Shown here: piece after piece, positions 18,156 to 26,556 of the stretch | Layout: each line of letters opens with the position of its first letter | Numbering within the stretch: the first letter of the stretch is position 1 | Source: Hymenobacter telluris | GTDB lineage: Bacteria > Bacteroidota > Bacteroidia > Cytophagales > Hymenobacteraceae | DNA length: 64,000 nt | Assembly (NCBI RefSeq): GCF_017313265.1 | Contig: NZ_JAFLQZ010000004.1 | Location: forward strand, 1 to 64,000 | Reading direction: 5' to 3' | The notes under the pieces: generated by a model | What the model was told of the DNA's origin: nothing | Database searches by the model: none | Seen by the model: only the letters and a program-made list of their open reading frames with translations | Position numbers and translations under genes: made by a program

Positions 18156-20969
18156 TCAGTTGGGTGGGGCGGTGTGCAGGGCCCGGAACTCGGAGGGCGA
18201 CACCTGGTAGCGGGCCTTGAAGCTGGTAGAGAAATACGACAGTGAGGAGAAGCCGATTTCGTAAGCCACATCCGTAACGGTGAGGGTGTCGTTGAGCAGC
18301 AGGTCGCGGGCTTTCAGCAGGCGTACGCTCTGGATGAAATCGGTGACGCCGGTGCCGAGTACGGCCTTCACTTTGCGGTAGAGCTGCATGCGCGAAATGC
18401 CGAGGCTACGCGCCACGTCTTCCACGCTCAGGTTGGCTTTGGTGAGGTTGGCTTCCACAATGGCCGTGAGGTCGGCCACAAATTTCTGGTCGGCGCTGGC
18501 GGCGGCGGGGGTATCCGGGGCCCCGGAAAGTTGCCGCCGGAAATGCTCGCGCTGGCGGTTGCGGTTGGCCAGCAAGGTGCGCAGGCTTTCCAGCAGAAAA
18601 GTGGGGTTGAAGGGCTTGGTCAGGTAGAGGTCGGCACCGGCCTGCACGCCTTCCACTTGCTGCTCCGGGGCGTTGCGGGCCGTGAGCAGCACCACCGGAA
18701 TGTGCGAGGTGCGCCAGTCGTCTTTGAGCTGGGCCACCACTTCCAACCCGGTCAGGCCCGGCATCATCACGTCGCACACTATCAAATCCGGAATCAGCTC
18801 AGTAGCCAGCCGGAAGCCGGTGTGGCCGTCGGTGGCGGTTTCCACCCGAAAATCCGAACGGAGCTTGCGGGCCAGAAAGTCGTTGACCTCGGGGTTGTCT
18901 TCAATCACCAGCACCAGCAGTTCGGTGTCGGGGCTGGGCTGCGGGGCGGCATCCGGGAAGGAGCCTTTGATGGTTTCCAGCTCATCGAGGGCGAAATGCA
19001 GTGGCGCGGCCTCGGCGTGGGCGCGCAAAGCTTCCGGCAGCTCGCGGGGCAGCTCCACCGTGAATGTGGCGCCCTGGCCGGGCACGCTGCTGAACGTGAG
19101 CTGGCCCTGGTGCAGCCGCACGAGGCCCTGTGCCAGCGCCAAGCCCATGCCTGAGCCCTTGCCGGCCGCCTGCTGATTGCCCTGGTAAAACCACTCGAAT
19201 ACGTGCGCCCGGTCTTGCTCCGAGATGCCCGGCCCGGTGTCGGCTACGCTCACGCGCAGGAACTGGCCGTCGGGGCTGGCCTGGAGGCTAACGGTGATGC
19301 GGCCCTTATCCGGCGTGAATTTCAGGGCGTTACTCAGCAGGTTGAAAAACACCTTGTCCAGGATGTTGCCATCAAACCAGGCCGTTAGTACCGGCTCGGC
19401 CACCTGAAACTGCACCCGAATACCGCGCTGCCGGGCCGGCTTCTCAAACAGGTCCACAATGTCCTGCACGAAGTCCACCACGTTGCCCTCAGAGGCGCGC
19501 ACCGTCATTTTGCCGACTTCAATCTTGCGAAAATCGAGTAGCTGATTCACTAACTGCAACAACCGCTGGGTGTTGCGCCGCACCAGTTGCACATCTTGCC
19601 GCTGGGGTGCCGTGAGGTTGGCACTATCGGCCAGCAGTTCTTCCACCGGCCCCATAATCAGCGTGAGCGGGGTGCGCAGCTCGTGCGAGAAGTTGGTGAA
19701 GAAGCGCAGCTTGGCCTCGGTATCAGCGCGGGATTGGGCCGAGAGTTCCTCCAGCTGGTTGCGCTGAAAGCTGATTTCCTCGTTTTTGCTTACCAGCTGC
19801 CGGTTGATTTTCTCGTTTTCAACGTTTTGCAAGGCCAGCTGGTGGTTGATCTGGCGGTTTTTGCGGGCCGAGCGCCAGGCCACGGCACCTAACAGGATGG
19901 CTCCCAGCAGCGTAGCCAGCAAGCCATTGAGCACCGTTTGCTGGCTGGCATAGGTGGCGCGCAACGTTTGCAGCAACCCGCGCTGCAACTCAATATCGGT
20001 TTGCTGAGCCAGAATTTTTTCGCGCTGCTGCATCATCGTCAGCACGTTCGTGGAGTCGATAACGATGGTGCTGAGCTTGTTTTCGCGCTTGTAGGGCTGC
20101 TTGTTCAGGATTTTCAGGGCCAGCCGGATGGCGTCTTCCCCGGCCGGCGAGTATAGCAGTGAGGCCGTGAGTACCCGCTGCTGCACCAGTTCCAGCACTA
20201 CCCCATCCACGCCAATGATGCGTACTTGCTTGCTGCGGCCCAGGTCCCGGAGCACCTCCTGGGCGGCCCGCCCCATGTTGTCGTTGTGCGCAAAAATCAG
20301 GGATACTTCGGGGTGCGCTTGTAGGGCCAGCCGCAAAGGCCGCTTCAGGGTGGCGGCGTTCCAGTAGCCGGTTACCTGAGCGGCGAGGCGCATGTTGGGA
20401 AAGGCCGTCAAACCCTGCGTGAAGCCCTGGTGCCGGCCCGCCGTGGCCGACGAGCCCGGCGCGCCTAGCAGTTCCAGCACGCTACCCTGCTCGTGCAGCA
20501 GCCGGGCGGCGTAGGTGGCGGCGGCCTGCCCCACTTCCAGGTTGTCGCCGCCCACGTAGGCAGTATAATCCTGGGTAGTGATGCGCCTATCGAGCAGCAC
20601 CACCGGAATGCCGCGGCGGTAGGCTTCCTGCACGGCGGGCGTTACGGGGCCCGCCTCGTACGCCGACACAATCAGCAAATCGAGGCCGCCGCGCAGCAAC
20701 TCCCGAATCTGTTGCTGCTGCCGCTGGCTGTTGTCTTGGGCGTCGAGCATGCGCAGCTGCACTTCCGGGTGGAAGCTCAGTTCCCGCTCCATGCCCGCCA
20801 CTACTGCCTGCCGCCACGAGCCCGTGGTGCTGCACTGCGAGAAACCGATGCGGTATTTGGGCTTCTCGGTCGGTGAGGTGCAGCCGGGCAGCAGCAGCAG
20901 CCAGAGAGCCAGCAGCCAATGGGGCCGTTGGCTGTAAGATCTAAATACGATGCTGGAAAACGTTTGCAC
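18156..20969 (-). CDS. Hybrid two-component system regulator with periplasmic-binding-protein sensor
   Basis: This 937-residue one-protein signalling chain senses a sugar outside the inner membrane and controls the adjacent polysaccharide operon. A signal/lipobox-like start (LLLPGC) leads to a LacI/RbsB-type periplasmic binding domain (RIGFSQCSTTGSWRQAV, LIFAHNDNMGRAAQEVL, IIGVDG). One membrane helix at about 344-364 and a coiled coil follow, then HisKA with FSHELRTPLT (His about 429), HATPase (NLLSNALKFTP, GMGLALAQGL), a receiver with CDVMMPG (Asp about 733) and a C-terminal AraC DNA-binding domain (DVAYEIGFSSLSYFSTSFK). Most HTCS proteins have beta-propeller sensors; this binding-protein type resembles the fructose sensor BT1754 of Bacteroides, so the ligand is probably a monosaccharide or small product rather than a long oligosaccharide. 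Confidence 0.9.
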   Translation of the reverse strand: MQTFSSIVFRSYSQRPHWLLALWLLLLPGCTSPTEKPKYRIGFSQCSTTGSWRQAVVAGMERELSFHPEVQLRMLDAQDNSQRQQQQIRELLRGGLDLLIVSAYEAGPVTPAVQEAYRRGIPVVLLDRRITTQDYTAYVGGDNLEVGQAAATYAARLLHEQGSVLELLGAPGSSATAGRHQGFTQGLTAFPNMRLAAQVTGYWNAATLKRPLRLALQAHPEVSLIFAHNDNMGRAAQEVLRDLGRSKQVRIIGVDGVVLELVQQRVLTASLLYSPAGEDAIRLALKILNKQPYKRENKLSTIVIDSTNVLTMMQQREKILAQQTDIELQRGLLQTLRATYASQQTVLNGLLATLLGAILLGAVAWRSARKNRQINHQLALQNVENEKINRQLVSKNEEISFQRNQLEELSAQSRADTEAKLRFFTNFSHELRTPLTLIMGPVEELLADSANLTAPQRQDVQLVRRNTQRLLQLVNQLLDFRKIEVGKMTVRASEGNVVDFVQDIVDLFEKPARQRGIRVQFQVAEPVLTAWFDGNILDKVFFNLLSNALKFTPDKGRITVSLQASPDGQFLRVSVADTGPGISEQDRAHVFEWFYQGNQQAAGKGSGMGLALAQGLVRLHQGQLTFSSVPGQGATFTVELPRELPEALRAHAEAAPLHFALDELETIKGSFPDAAPQPSPDTELLVLVIEDNPEVNDFLARKLRSDFRVETATDGHTGFRLATELIPDLIVCDVMMPGLTGLEVVAQLKDDWRTSHIPVVLLTARNAPEQQVEGVQAGADLYLTKPFNPTFLLESLRTLLANRNRQREHFRRQLSGAPDTPAAASADQKFVADLTAIVEANLTKANLSVEDVARSLGISRMQLYRKVKAVLGTGVTDFIQSVRLLKARDLLLNDTLTVTDVAYEIGFSSLSYFSTSFKARYQVSPSEFRALHTAPPN

Positions 20970-21133
20970 AGTGCGAGGGTGGGAAAGCCTATCTACCTAT
21001 TAAAGGTAAAACATTGCCGCGTGCAGTGCACAGCAAACTTGGTTGCTTGTATGCAACTAACGGCTTCCCTGCCTTCTTCCCTAGTTTCTCTCCACAAAGC
21101 CGAGCCACGAGTGCACTACATTCAGCGGGCAAT

Positions 21134-22801
21134 TCACTCACGTACTGTTAGCACGGAGTTGGTGTTTCCGCTGTTATCTTTTTCGGTGTTAGGATTGGTT
21201 GGGTCGGGTTGCCAGTTGCCATCCACAACGATTCTGTAAGCATAGTTACCGGTAGGCAAGCGGAGCGTGCAGCGCCACTCGTTGCCTTCTTTCAGAAACA
21301 GGGTGTGCAGAGGCTGCCAGTTGTTGAAGCTACCAGCCAGGGTAATCAGACGAGCCGCCGGAAAGCCCGGCAGCCGAAGCGTGACGTTGCCCGCAGCGGG
21401 AGCGGTAAGTTGCGCTAAAAGATGGCGGGCGGCTTCGTCGTCGGGTCTGCTGGCAACATAGCGGGCTAACGCAGTAGCAGCCTGGTCCCGGTCGCCTTGT
21501 TTCAGGGAAGTGAAAGCCAGGGCCTGGAGTATCGCCGTTGACTGCGGATAGTAAGTGCGCCCTAGCTCCAGCAATTCAATAGCCTGGTTGCTACGCGAAC
21601 TGTTGCTTAGGTGCTCGGCTATGTCCACCAAATCAATTTCGCCCAGCATAGCAGTGCCCGCGTGCTCTTTGTTCAGAAAGGGGGATACAGCGGCTGGAAC
21701 GCCCTTTTTCATCAGGCGGCTGACCTGCACCGGCGCACTACGGTAAGAGTCATAAGCCAGAAAATCAGCCACGCTGTTCATTGGCACCCCAAGCACCTGG
21801 GCCGGCAAAACGGAAAGCAGACTCAAGCCATTGCGGCTGTTGGTGAAGTACACGACCCCTCGTTTCTGGGTGCGCGACACGTAAGCAAAGCAGCGAAAGT
21901 CTCCGTTGTCGCCCCAGTGCCAGAACGCCTGGTTGCCGGGCTCCTGCACCACGCCTAGGCCTAGCCCCCACCCCAATGAGGCCGAAACCTGCGTGGTGTC
22001 GTGAAGCGTTTTGCCAGTGCTTACCTGGGCCTTGAACAGAGCCTGCGCGGTGGCAGGCTTTAGCCCTTCACCGGTGAGCAGCGCCACCAGAAACCGGCCA
22101 TAGTCGGCTGCCGTGGTTTGCAGCGAGTAGGCCGCATTTGCTTCCGGGTAGCGGGTGAGGGCCGTGGGCTGGCCAAACCGATTGTGAGGCACGGCGTAGT
22201 TGCTGTCAAATGCGGGCTGCCAGCGGTAGGAACTCCGGCTCATACCCAGCGGCTTGAACACGTATGCTTGGGCTAACTCGTCTAGTTCCTTGCCCGTGAT
22301 GGTCGTCACCACTCCTTGCAAGTACACGAACCCTTCGCCGGAGTAGCTAAACCGGCGGCCAGGCTTGAACAGCAGGTTGAGCTGCCCGTTGCGCCAGTTA
22401 GGAAAACCGGTTTGGTGGCTGAGCACCATGCGCGCCGTAATGGTTTTGTACCGCTCATCGTGCTCAATGGCGCGGTACGGCACGTACTGATACAAGGGCC
22501 TGTCGAGGTCGATTTTGCCTTTATCGGCCAGCTTGAGCACTAAATAAGCGAAAACCGTTTTGCTGAGGGAGGCCGCCGAAAAAACGGTTTGCGGGTCTAC
22601 AAGGGCCGGTTTGCCCGCCTCTCGCACCCCAAAGCCCTTCGCCCAAACCACCCCCTTCGGGCCAATAACCGCCATTGATAAACCCGGCACCCCGGCGCTG
22701 TCGAGCAGCAACGGCAAGTACGCTTCGGGGCGGGTAGCCTTTTGTGCGTGGACCAGTTGCGCTATCAAAAGCAGCAAGAACAACAGAAGGTTCGGCTTCA
22801 T
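21134..22801 (-). CDS. Exported beta-lactamase-family serine hydrolase with TPR-like and glycogen-binding-like C-terminal domains
   Basis: This 555-residue protein has a signal peptide (1-20) and a class-C beta-lactamase/esterase fold: SLSK (Ser78, Lys81) is the nucleophile box, YSG (153-155) takes the place of the usual YxN, and HWGDNG is the third conserved block. Residues about 390-460 form two TPR-like helical pairs (AIELLELGRTYYPQSTAILQ). The tail from about 465 (ITLAGSFNNWQPLHTLFLK, YAYRIVVDGNWQPDP) matches the AMPK/CBM48 glycogen-recognition E-set. The family includes peptidases, esterases and non-lactamase hydrolases; the real substrate is unknown. It lies upstream of, and in the same direction as, the polysaccharide locus, but 164 bases away and with a distinct role. 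Confidence 0.82.
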   Translation of the reverse strand: MKPNLLLFLLLLIAQLVHAQKATRPEAYLPLLLDSAGVPGLSMAVIGPKGVVWAKGFGVREAGKPALVDPQTVFSAASLSKTVFAYLVLKLADKGKIDLDRPLYQYVPYRAIEHDERYKTITARMVLSHQTGFPNWRNGQLNLLFKPGRRFSYSGEGFVYLQGVVTTITGKELDELAQAYVFKPLGMSRSSYRWQPAFDSNYAVPHNRFGQPTALTRYPEANAAYSLQTTAADYGRFLVALLTGEGLKPATAQALFKAQVSTGKTLHDTTQVSASLGWGLGLGVVQEPGNQAFWHWGDNGDFRCFAYVSRTQKRGVVYFTNSRNGLSLLSVLPAQVLGVPMNSVADFLAYDSYRSAPVQVSRLMKKGVPAAVSPFLNKEHAGTAMLGEIDLVDIAEHLSNSSRSNQAIELLELGRTYYPQSTAILQALAFTSLKQGDRDQAATALARYVASRPDDEAARHLLAQLTAPAAGNVTLRLPGFPAARLITLAGSFNNWQPLHTLFLKEGNEWRCTLRLPTGNYAYRIVVDGNWQPDPTNPNTEKDNSGNTNSVLTVRE

Positions 22802-23190
22802 GGCACGGGGTGGTTTAAGTGAAGTATATCTATCAAGTACAGGTAGCCAGTTTCTTATGCGATACTACCTGCTTGTTAGGCTGGGTACAGCCATGCCTTT
22901 TGTAGGTGTGCAACCCAGAAAACGTCTCGAACGAAACACACGACAAGTATAGTGTATAAGACACTACTATGTAATACATATTAGTAAAAAAAGATTGATT
23001 TTATTGGTTGCTTATGGTTGCGCTGCCATTAAGCCCCTTGGTTGAAACAGAAATTTCACTTCCTCAAAACCCAGTCGTTTCGGTTGGAGTATCACTCTCG
23101 AAAGGGCTGTAATTACAAGTCAATTCCGTAACTAGCCGCCCTAACCCTATTTTCCAACCCAGACCGGGACTCCCCCGTCCTCCCCGCAGT
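22802..23190. other. Gene-free spacer between divergent genes
   Basis: These 389 bases separate the serine hydrolase (leftward) and slyD (rightward). The centre around 22940-23000 is A+T-rich with several TA-rich words, suitable for two divergent promoters, but I see no clear TAnnTTTG element, no hairpin and no coding frame with a plausible start. Confidence 0.5.
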
Positions 23191-23706
23191 ATGGCTCAAA
23201 TCAGCGAAAACAAAGTCGTCACCATCACCTACGACCTGAGCGTGACCGACGAAAACCAGGAAAAAGTACTCGTAGAATCGGCCGAAGCGGATGCCCCGAT
23301 GGTGTTTCTGTTTGGGCAGAGCGGGTTGCCCGAGGAGTTTGAGCGCCAGCTCGACGGCAAGCAGCCCGGCGACTCGTTCACTTTCTCGCTCACGCCCGAG
23401 CAGGCCTACGGCGAGTACGACGACCAGGCCGTAGTGGACATCCCGAAAAACGTATTTGAAGTAGACGGCCAAATCGACTCGGAAATGCTGCAAGTGGGCA
23501 ACTTCCTGCCGATGGCCGACAACCAAGGCCACCACATGCAAGGCAAAGTGGTGGAAATCGGCCCCGACAGCGTGAAAATGGACTTCAACCACCCGCTGGC
23601 GGGCATGGTGATGCACTTTGACGGCAAAGTAGCCGAAGTGCGCGACGCCACCCAGGAAGAAATGGACCACGGCCACGTCCACGGCGAAGGCGGCCACGAC
23701 CATTAG
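23191..23706 (+). CDS. slyD: FKBP-type peptidyl-prolyl isomerase, SlyD-like
   Basis: This 171-residue cytoplasmic folding catalyst interconverts cis and trans prolyl bonds and acts as a chaperone. The FKBP half starts with ENKVVTITYDLSVTDENQEK and LFGQSGLPEEFERQLDGKQP; the inserted IF chaperone domain runs from about residue 70 (AYGEYDDQAVVDIPKNVF) to 125; FNHPLAGMVMHFDGKVAEV closes the FKBP fold. The tail DHGHVHGEGGHDH is histidine-rich and could bind nickel or other metals, as in E. coli SlyD. It is a single-gene unit ended by a terminator. Confidence 0.92.
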   Translation: MAQISENKVVTITYDLSVTDENQEKVLVESAEADAPMVFLFGQSGLPEEFERQLDGKQPGDSFTFSLTPEQAYGEYDDQAVVDIPKNVFEVDGQIDSEMLQVGNFLPMADNQGHHMQGKVVEIGPDSVKMDFNHPLAGMVMHFDGKVAEVRDATQEEMDHGHVHGEGGHDH

Positions 23707-23727
23707 AGTCGTTTAGTACTTGAACTT

Positions 23728-23762
23728 GAAAAAGCGGGGCCCAAGGGTTCCGCTTTTTTTTG
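23728..23762 (+). terminator. Rho-independent terminator after slyD
   Basis: aaaaagcgg and ccgctttttttt pair around a short loop, ending in a run of eight or more T, 25-30 bases after the slyD stop. Confidence 0.85.
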
Positions 23763-23790
23763 GCTGGATTTCCAGAAAATAGTTCGTGAG

Positions 23791-23798
23791 TAACTTTG
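23791..23798 (+). promoter_or_regulatory. Bacteroidota-type -7 element (TAACTTTG)
   Basis: taactttg is a perfect match to the TAnnTTTG -7 consensus of Bacteroidota and lies 47 bases before the ATG of the lipoprotein gene, in a non-coding gap. No convincing TTG -33 element at the usual spacing was seen. Confidence 0.5.
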
Positions 23799-23844
23799 CT
23801 TGCGCTGAAAATTCAAATTAACAAGCAGTAGCTTAATCAAGTAC

Positions 23845-24279
23845 ATGTATCATATTATCCGCTTTTTAAGCTGCTTCGCCGTCTTGTTACTGGGCAGCTG
23901 CAAGAAGCAGCCGGCAGCTCCTAAACCAGTATTGGAAGGCCAATGGAAAGCTGACAGTTTGCATACGGCATCCTACAGCTCGGCCAGCGTACTCGGGCCC
24001 ATCAGCACCCTGCTAGCGGCTCCCCATACCACGCTCACGTTCGGGGCTACCACGCTCACGGATATGGGCAGCCTCGGTTTAGGTGGCAGTTCCACAACCC
24101 CTGTCACGTACAACTATACCCACAACGGCACCTCCATTACCATCTCTCACCCAACAGTATCCATACAGTACACAGGCGTTGTCAAAAACCTGACTTACAA
24201 CCGCTTGCAGCTTGAATTTGTGAGACCTGGCGCCCTGGGAGGCTCGTTTATATACACGGAGGCTTTTTACTCAAAGTAG
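23845..24279 (+). CDS. Small lipoprotein, lipocalin-like, unknown function
   Basis: This 144-residue protein has a lipoprotein signal peptide with VLLLGSC (Cys about 19) followed by KKQPAAPKPVLEGQWKADS. The opening LEGQWKAD and the alternating hydrophobic strands resemble lipocalin-like (DUF4923/lipocalin_4-type) small lipoproteins of Bacteroidota. The protein would be anchored in the periplasm or outer membrane. Its last nine bases overlap the end of the convergent acpH gene. Function unknown. Confidence 0.65.
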   Translation: MYHIIRFLSCFAVLLLGSCKKQPAAPKPVLEGQWKADSLHTASYSSASVLGPISTLLAAPHTTLTFGATTLTDMGSLGLGGSSTTPVTYNYTHNGTSITISHPTVSIQYTGVVKNLTYNRLQLEFVRPGALGGSFIYTEAFYSK

Positions 24280-24900
24280 CGTACTGGTGCCCGCCAACTC
24301 TCCGGCGGCCGCAGTCCGCAGCTCCGGCCAAAACTCCCGAAAATCAGCCTCATAGGCGGGCAGTTCCGCCAGAAACGCCGCCGCACCGGTAGCCAGCACG
24401 ACGGCGGCGGGTACGCGGCGGCTCAACCCTAACAGAGCCTGTTTCAGGCCTTGCGGCTGCGCGTAGCCGGTCAGCCAATCGCCCTGGTGCATGTAGTGAA
24501 GCGTGTGTTGCAGGCGCTCCGGCAGCTCGTGGCGGCGGGCCTGCAGCAGAGCGTAGTGGCGTTGGGCGAAGGCCACCAGCGGCTCGGCAGGGTCTTCTTG
24601 GTGGTAATAGGCAAAGTCGCGGGCCAGCAGGTGGTCGAAGCCCACATCGGAAACGACGCCGGCCCACTTGCCGAGGCCTGATTCGCGCAAACGGGCGGTG
24701 GTGCGGCGCACCAGCGGGTGGGCGTCCGTAAACGAGTCGATGAAGCGGTGCAGGCGGATGCCGCGCTGCACGGCGGCCGGGTACGCCTCCAGGCCCGCCC
24801 GCCCCCGTACGGCTTCGGCCGCGAAGTTGCCCACCACAATATCGGCGTAGTCAGGACTATTGGGTGGGCCGGAAAGCAGCAGATGAGCCAGGAAGTTCAT
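24271..24900 (-). CDS. Acyl carrier protein phosphodiesterase, AcpH-like
   Basis: This 209-residue soluble protein resembles AcpH, which removes the 4'-phosphopantetheine group from acyl carrier protein. Family marks are MNFLAHLLLSG at the start, GNFAAEAVRG, GIRLHRFIDSFTDAHP with the His/Asp metal site, DVGFDHLLARDF and a late HYMHQGDWLTGY. These are the conserved DUF479/HD-like positions. The start MNFLAH is the family start; the open frame extends 18 codons into an inverted repeat and was trimmed. The 3' end overlaps the convergent lipoprotein gene. Confidence 0.82.
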   Translation of the reverse strand: MNFLAHLLLSGPPNSPDYADIVVGNFAAEAVRGRAGLEAYPAAVQRGIRLHRFIDSFTDAHPLVRRTTARLRESGLGKWAGVVSDVGFDHLLARDFAYYHQEDPAEPLVAFAQRHYALLQARRHELPERLQHTLHYMHQGDWLTGYAQPQGLKQALLGLSRRVPAAVVLATGAAAFLAELPAYEADFREFWPELRTAAAGELAGTSTLL

Positions 24901-24908
24901 TTCATTGG

Positions 24909-24994
24909 TGCGTAGTGCCTCGTGCAGAGTGCGTAGGCTGTTCATTTCAAACAATGATAGAACAACCTACGCACTCTGCACGAGGCACTACGCA
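24909..24994. repeat. Perfect 29-bp inverted repeat between divergent genes
   Basis: The arms at 24909-24937 (tgcgtagtgcctcgtgcaga...) and 24966-24994 are exact reverse complements around a 28-base centre. The words GTGCGTAGTGCCT also occur in the repeat at 47.6 kb, which suggests one family. The element lies just upstream of acpH and between it and the PNPOx gene, so it could influence both promoters. Confidence 0.75.
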
Positions 24995-25065
24995 CGAAAA
25001 GGGAACCTTCGCACAGCAGCGCCGTATTCTCTACCTCCAATCTACCCTATCAAAACCCTGAACTT

Positions 25066-25572
25066 ATGGCCGAGCAAGTTGCCGTTAGCCACGATGTCAC
25101 CGAGCTAGTAAAGCGCATCAAAGACATCAAGATTGCCATGCTAACCACCGCCGAAGAAAGTGGCATCCTTCATAGCCGCCCCATGTACACCCAGGAGCCG
25201 GAAGAAGACGGTACCCTGTGGTTTTTCACTGAAAAGGACTCTGCCAAGGTGTACGAGGTCAAGAAAGACCAGCACGTAAACCTGGGCTACTCCAAGCCCG
25301 ACGATAACCTGTACGTGTCCATTTCCGGCACGGCCACCGTTTCCACCGACCCGGCCCTGATTAAGAAGTATTGGTCGGAAGGATTGAAAGCGTGGTTCCC
25401 CAAAGGCTCCGATGATCCGAATATTGCGCTGCTCCGCATTGATATTGTGCGCGGCGAGTATTGGGACCAGCCCAGCAACGTCTTGGTGCGCGCCTTCGGG
25501 TACGTAAAAGCCGTAGCCACCGGCGAGCGGTACCAGCCTACCGGCGACGAGCACGCCCAGGTGAAACCCTAG
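25066..25572 (+). CDS. Pyridoxamine 5'-phosphate oxidase-family / general stress protein 26-like
   Basis: This 168-residue soluble protein has the split-barrel flavin-binding fold of the general stress protein 26 group. Marks are KIAMLTTAEESGILHSRPM at the first strand, GTLWFFTEKDSAKVYEVKK, LGYSKPDDNLYVSISGTATV and YWSEGLKAWFPKGSDDPN, followed by a C-terminal strand with VRGEYWD. Members bind FMN or F420 and act in stress resistance, but catalysis by this protein is not shown by sequence. The ATG start gives MAEQVAVSHDVTELVKR. A hairpin and a T-run terminator follow. Confidence 0.8.
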   Translation: MAEQVAVSHDVTELVKRIKDIKIAMLTTAEESGILHSRPMYTQEPEEDGTLWFFTEKDSAKVYEVKKDQHVNLGYSKPDDNLYVSISGTATVSTDPALIKKYWSEGLKAWFPKGSDDPNIALLRIDIVRGEYWDQPSNVLVRAFGYVKAVATGERYQPTGDEHAQVKP

Positions 25573-25588
25573 TTTATTTTTTCCCAAC

Positions 25589-25664
25589 GCGAAGCCCTGC
25601 TTCGCGGCCCGCCAGCGAATGGCTCTGACCAAGAAGCCTTCCGACGGACTGCGAAGCAGGGCTT
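25589..25664. repeat. Inverted repeat with GCGAAGC hairpins downstream of the PNPOx gene
   Basis: aagccctgcttcgc (25592-25605) and gcgaagcagggctt (25651-25664) are exact inverted 14-base arms. The left arm itself folds as gcgaagc-cct-gcttcgc. The stem sequence matches the GCGAAGC/GCTTCGC hairpins at 34.3 and 52.4 kb, so this is probably a variant of that family. Confidence 0.6.
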
Positions 25665-25702
25665 TGTGCTGTCCGTACGTGTCTTTCTGAGCTATGAACG
25701 AA

Positions 25703-25731
25703 GAGTCGGAAGCAATTCCGGCTCTTTTTTG
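25703..25731 (+). terminator. Rho-independent terminator
   Basis: gagtcggaa-gcaa-ttccggctc gives a 9-pair stem (one G-T) with a GCAA tetraloop, followed directly by tttttt. It probably ends transcription from the PNPOx-family gene. Confidence 0.8.
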
Positions 25732-25787
25732 TTGCTTCGTGGCGGGCCTGAGGCCCCCTTGCCTTACTCATTCTTTTCGTTTGCGGC

Positions 25788-26501
25788 TTGCATACTACTG
25801 TCACCTTATTCACGCTCCGCCCCAACCAGAAACGCTGGGGTTTGGCTCAGATGGGCACCTCGCCACCACAGTTGCAAAAGGTATCAGGCCTGCGCTTTTT
25901 CAAACTGGCGGGTAGCGGCAATGCCAACGGTTTTGGGCTGTGGCCCAATCTGCACCGCTATGGCTTCTTGGCCGTTTGGGACTCGGCAGCAGCGGCAGCA
26001 GCCTTTTTCCAGGAGCATGCCTTATGGCAGGAATACCGCCAGCGCAGCGTTGAAACCTGGACGCTGGATTTGGCCCCGCTGAAGTCGCACGGCCTTTGGG
26101 ATGGTACGAACCCATTCGACTACGAAACGCCGGACTTAACTCCCACCGACAATGCTCCCGTGGCCGTACTAACCCGCGCCTCCATCCGGTGGCAGAAAAC
26201 CTGGCGCTTCTGGCAATACGTGGCCCCCACCAGCGCCGCCGTAGCCCACGCCGACGGCGTGCGGGCCGCCATTGGCCTGGGCGAGTTACCTATCATTCGC
26301 CAAGCCACGTTCAGCGTGTGGGAATCCGCCCAGAAGATGCAGCAATACGCCTACCGCGACGCCACCCACCGCGAAGTTATCAAGCTGACCCGCCAGGAAA
26401 AGTGGTACGGCGAAGAGCTATTCGCCCGCTTCCAGGTGCTGCGCAGCGAAGGTACTCTGGACGGCAAGAACCCGCTGGAGAAGTTGCAATCAACGATTTA
26501 A
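25788..26501 (+). CDS. Spheroidene monooxygenase (CrtA)-like protein
   Basis: This 237-residue protein resembles the CrtA group: an N-terminal TVTLFTLRPNQKRWGLAQM, then LRFFKLAGSGNANGFGLWPN and RYGFLAVWDSAAAAAAFFQ, a pattern seen in CrtA and related heme-binding dimeric alpha-beta barrel proteins. The later ATFSVWESAQKMQQYAYRD keeps the family's VWES...YAYR block. Carotenoid oxidation in a pigmented Hymenobacter is plausible, but no carotenoid genes are nearby, so only family membership is claimed. The best start is a TTG giving MHTTVTLF, because the first ATG (25850) would delete the first conserved strand. Confidence 0.62.
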   Translation: MHTTVTLFTLRPNQKRWGLAQMGTSPPQLQKVSGLRFFKLAGSGNANGFGLWPNLHRYGFLAVWDSAAAAAAFFQEHALWQEYRQRSVETWTLDLAPLKSHGLWDGTNPFDYETPDLTPTDNAPVAVLTRASIRWQKTWRFWQYVAPTSAAVAHADGVRAAIGLGELPIIRQATFSVWESAQKMQQYAYRDATHREVIKLTRQEKWYGEELFARFQVLRSEGTLDGKNPLEKLQSTI

Positions 26502-26556
26502 GCTCATTACGGTGCGGCCAGTTGCCATTCTGTGAAGCACTTTAGAGCTAACTAGA

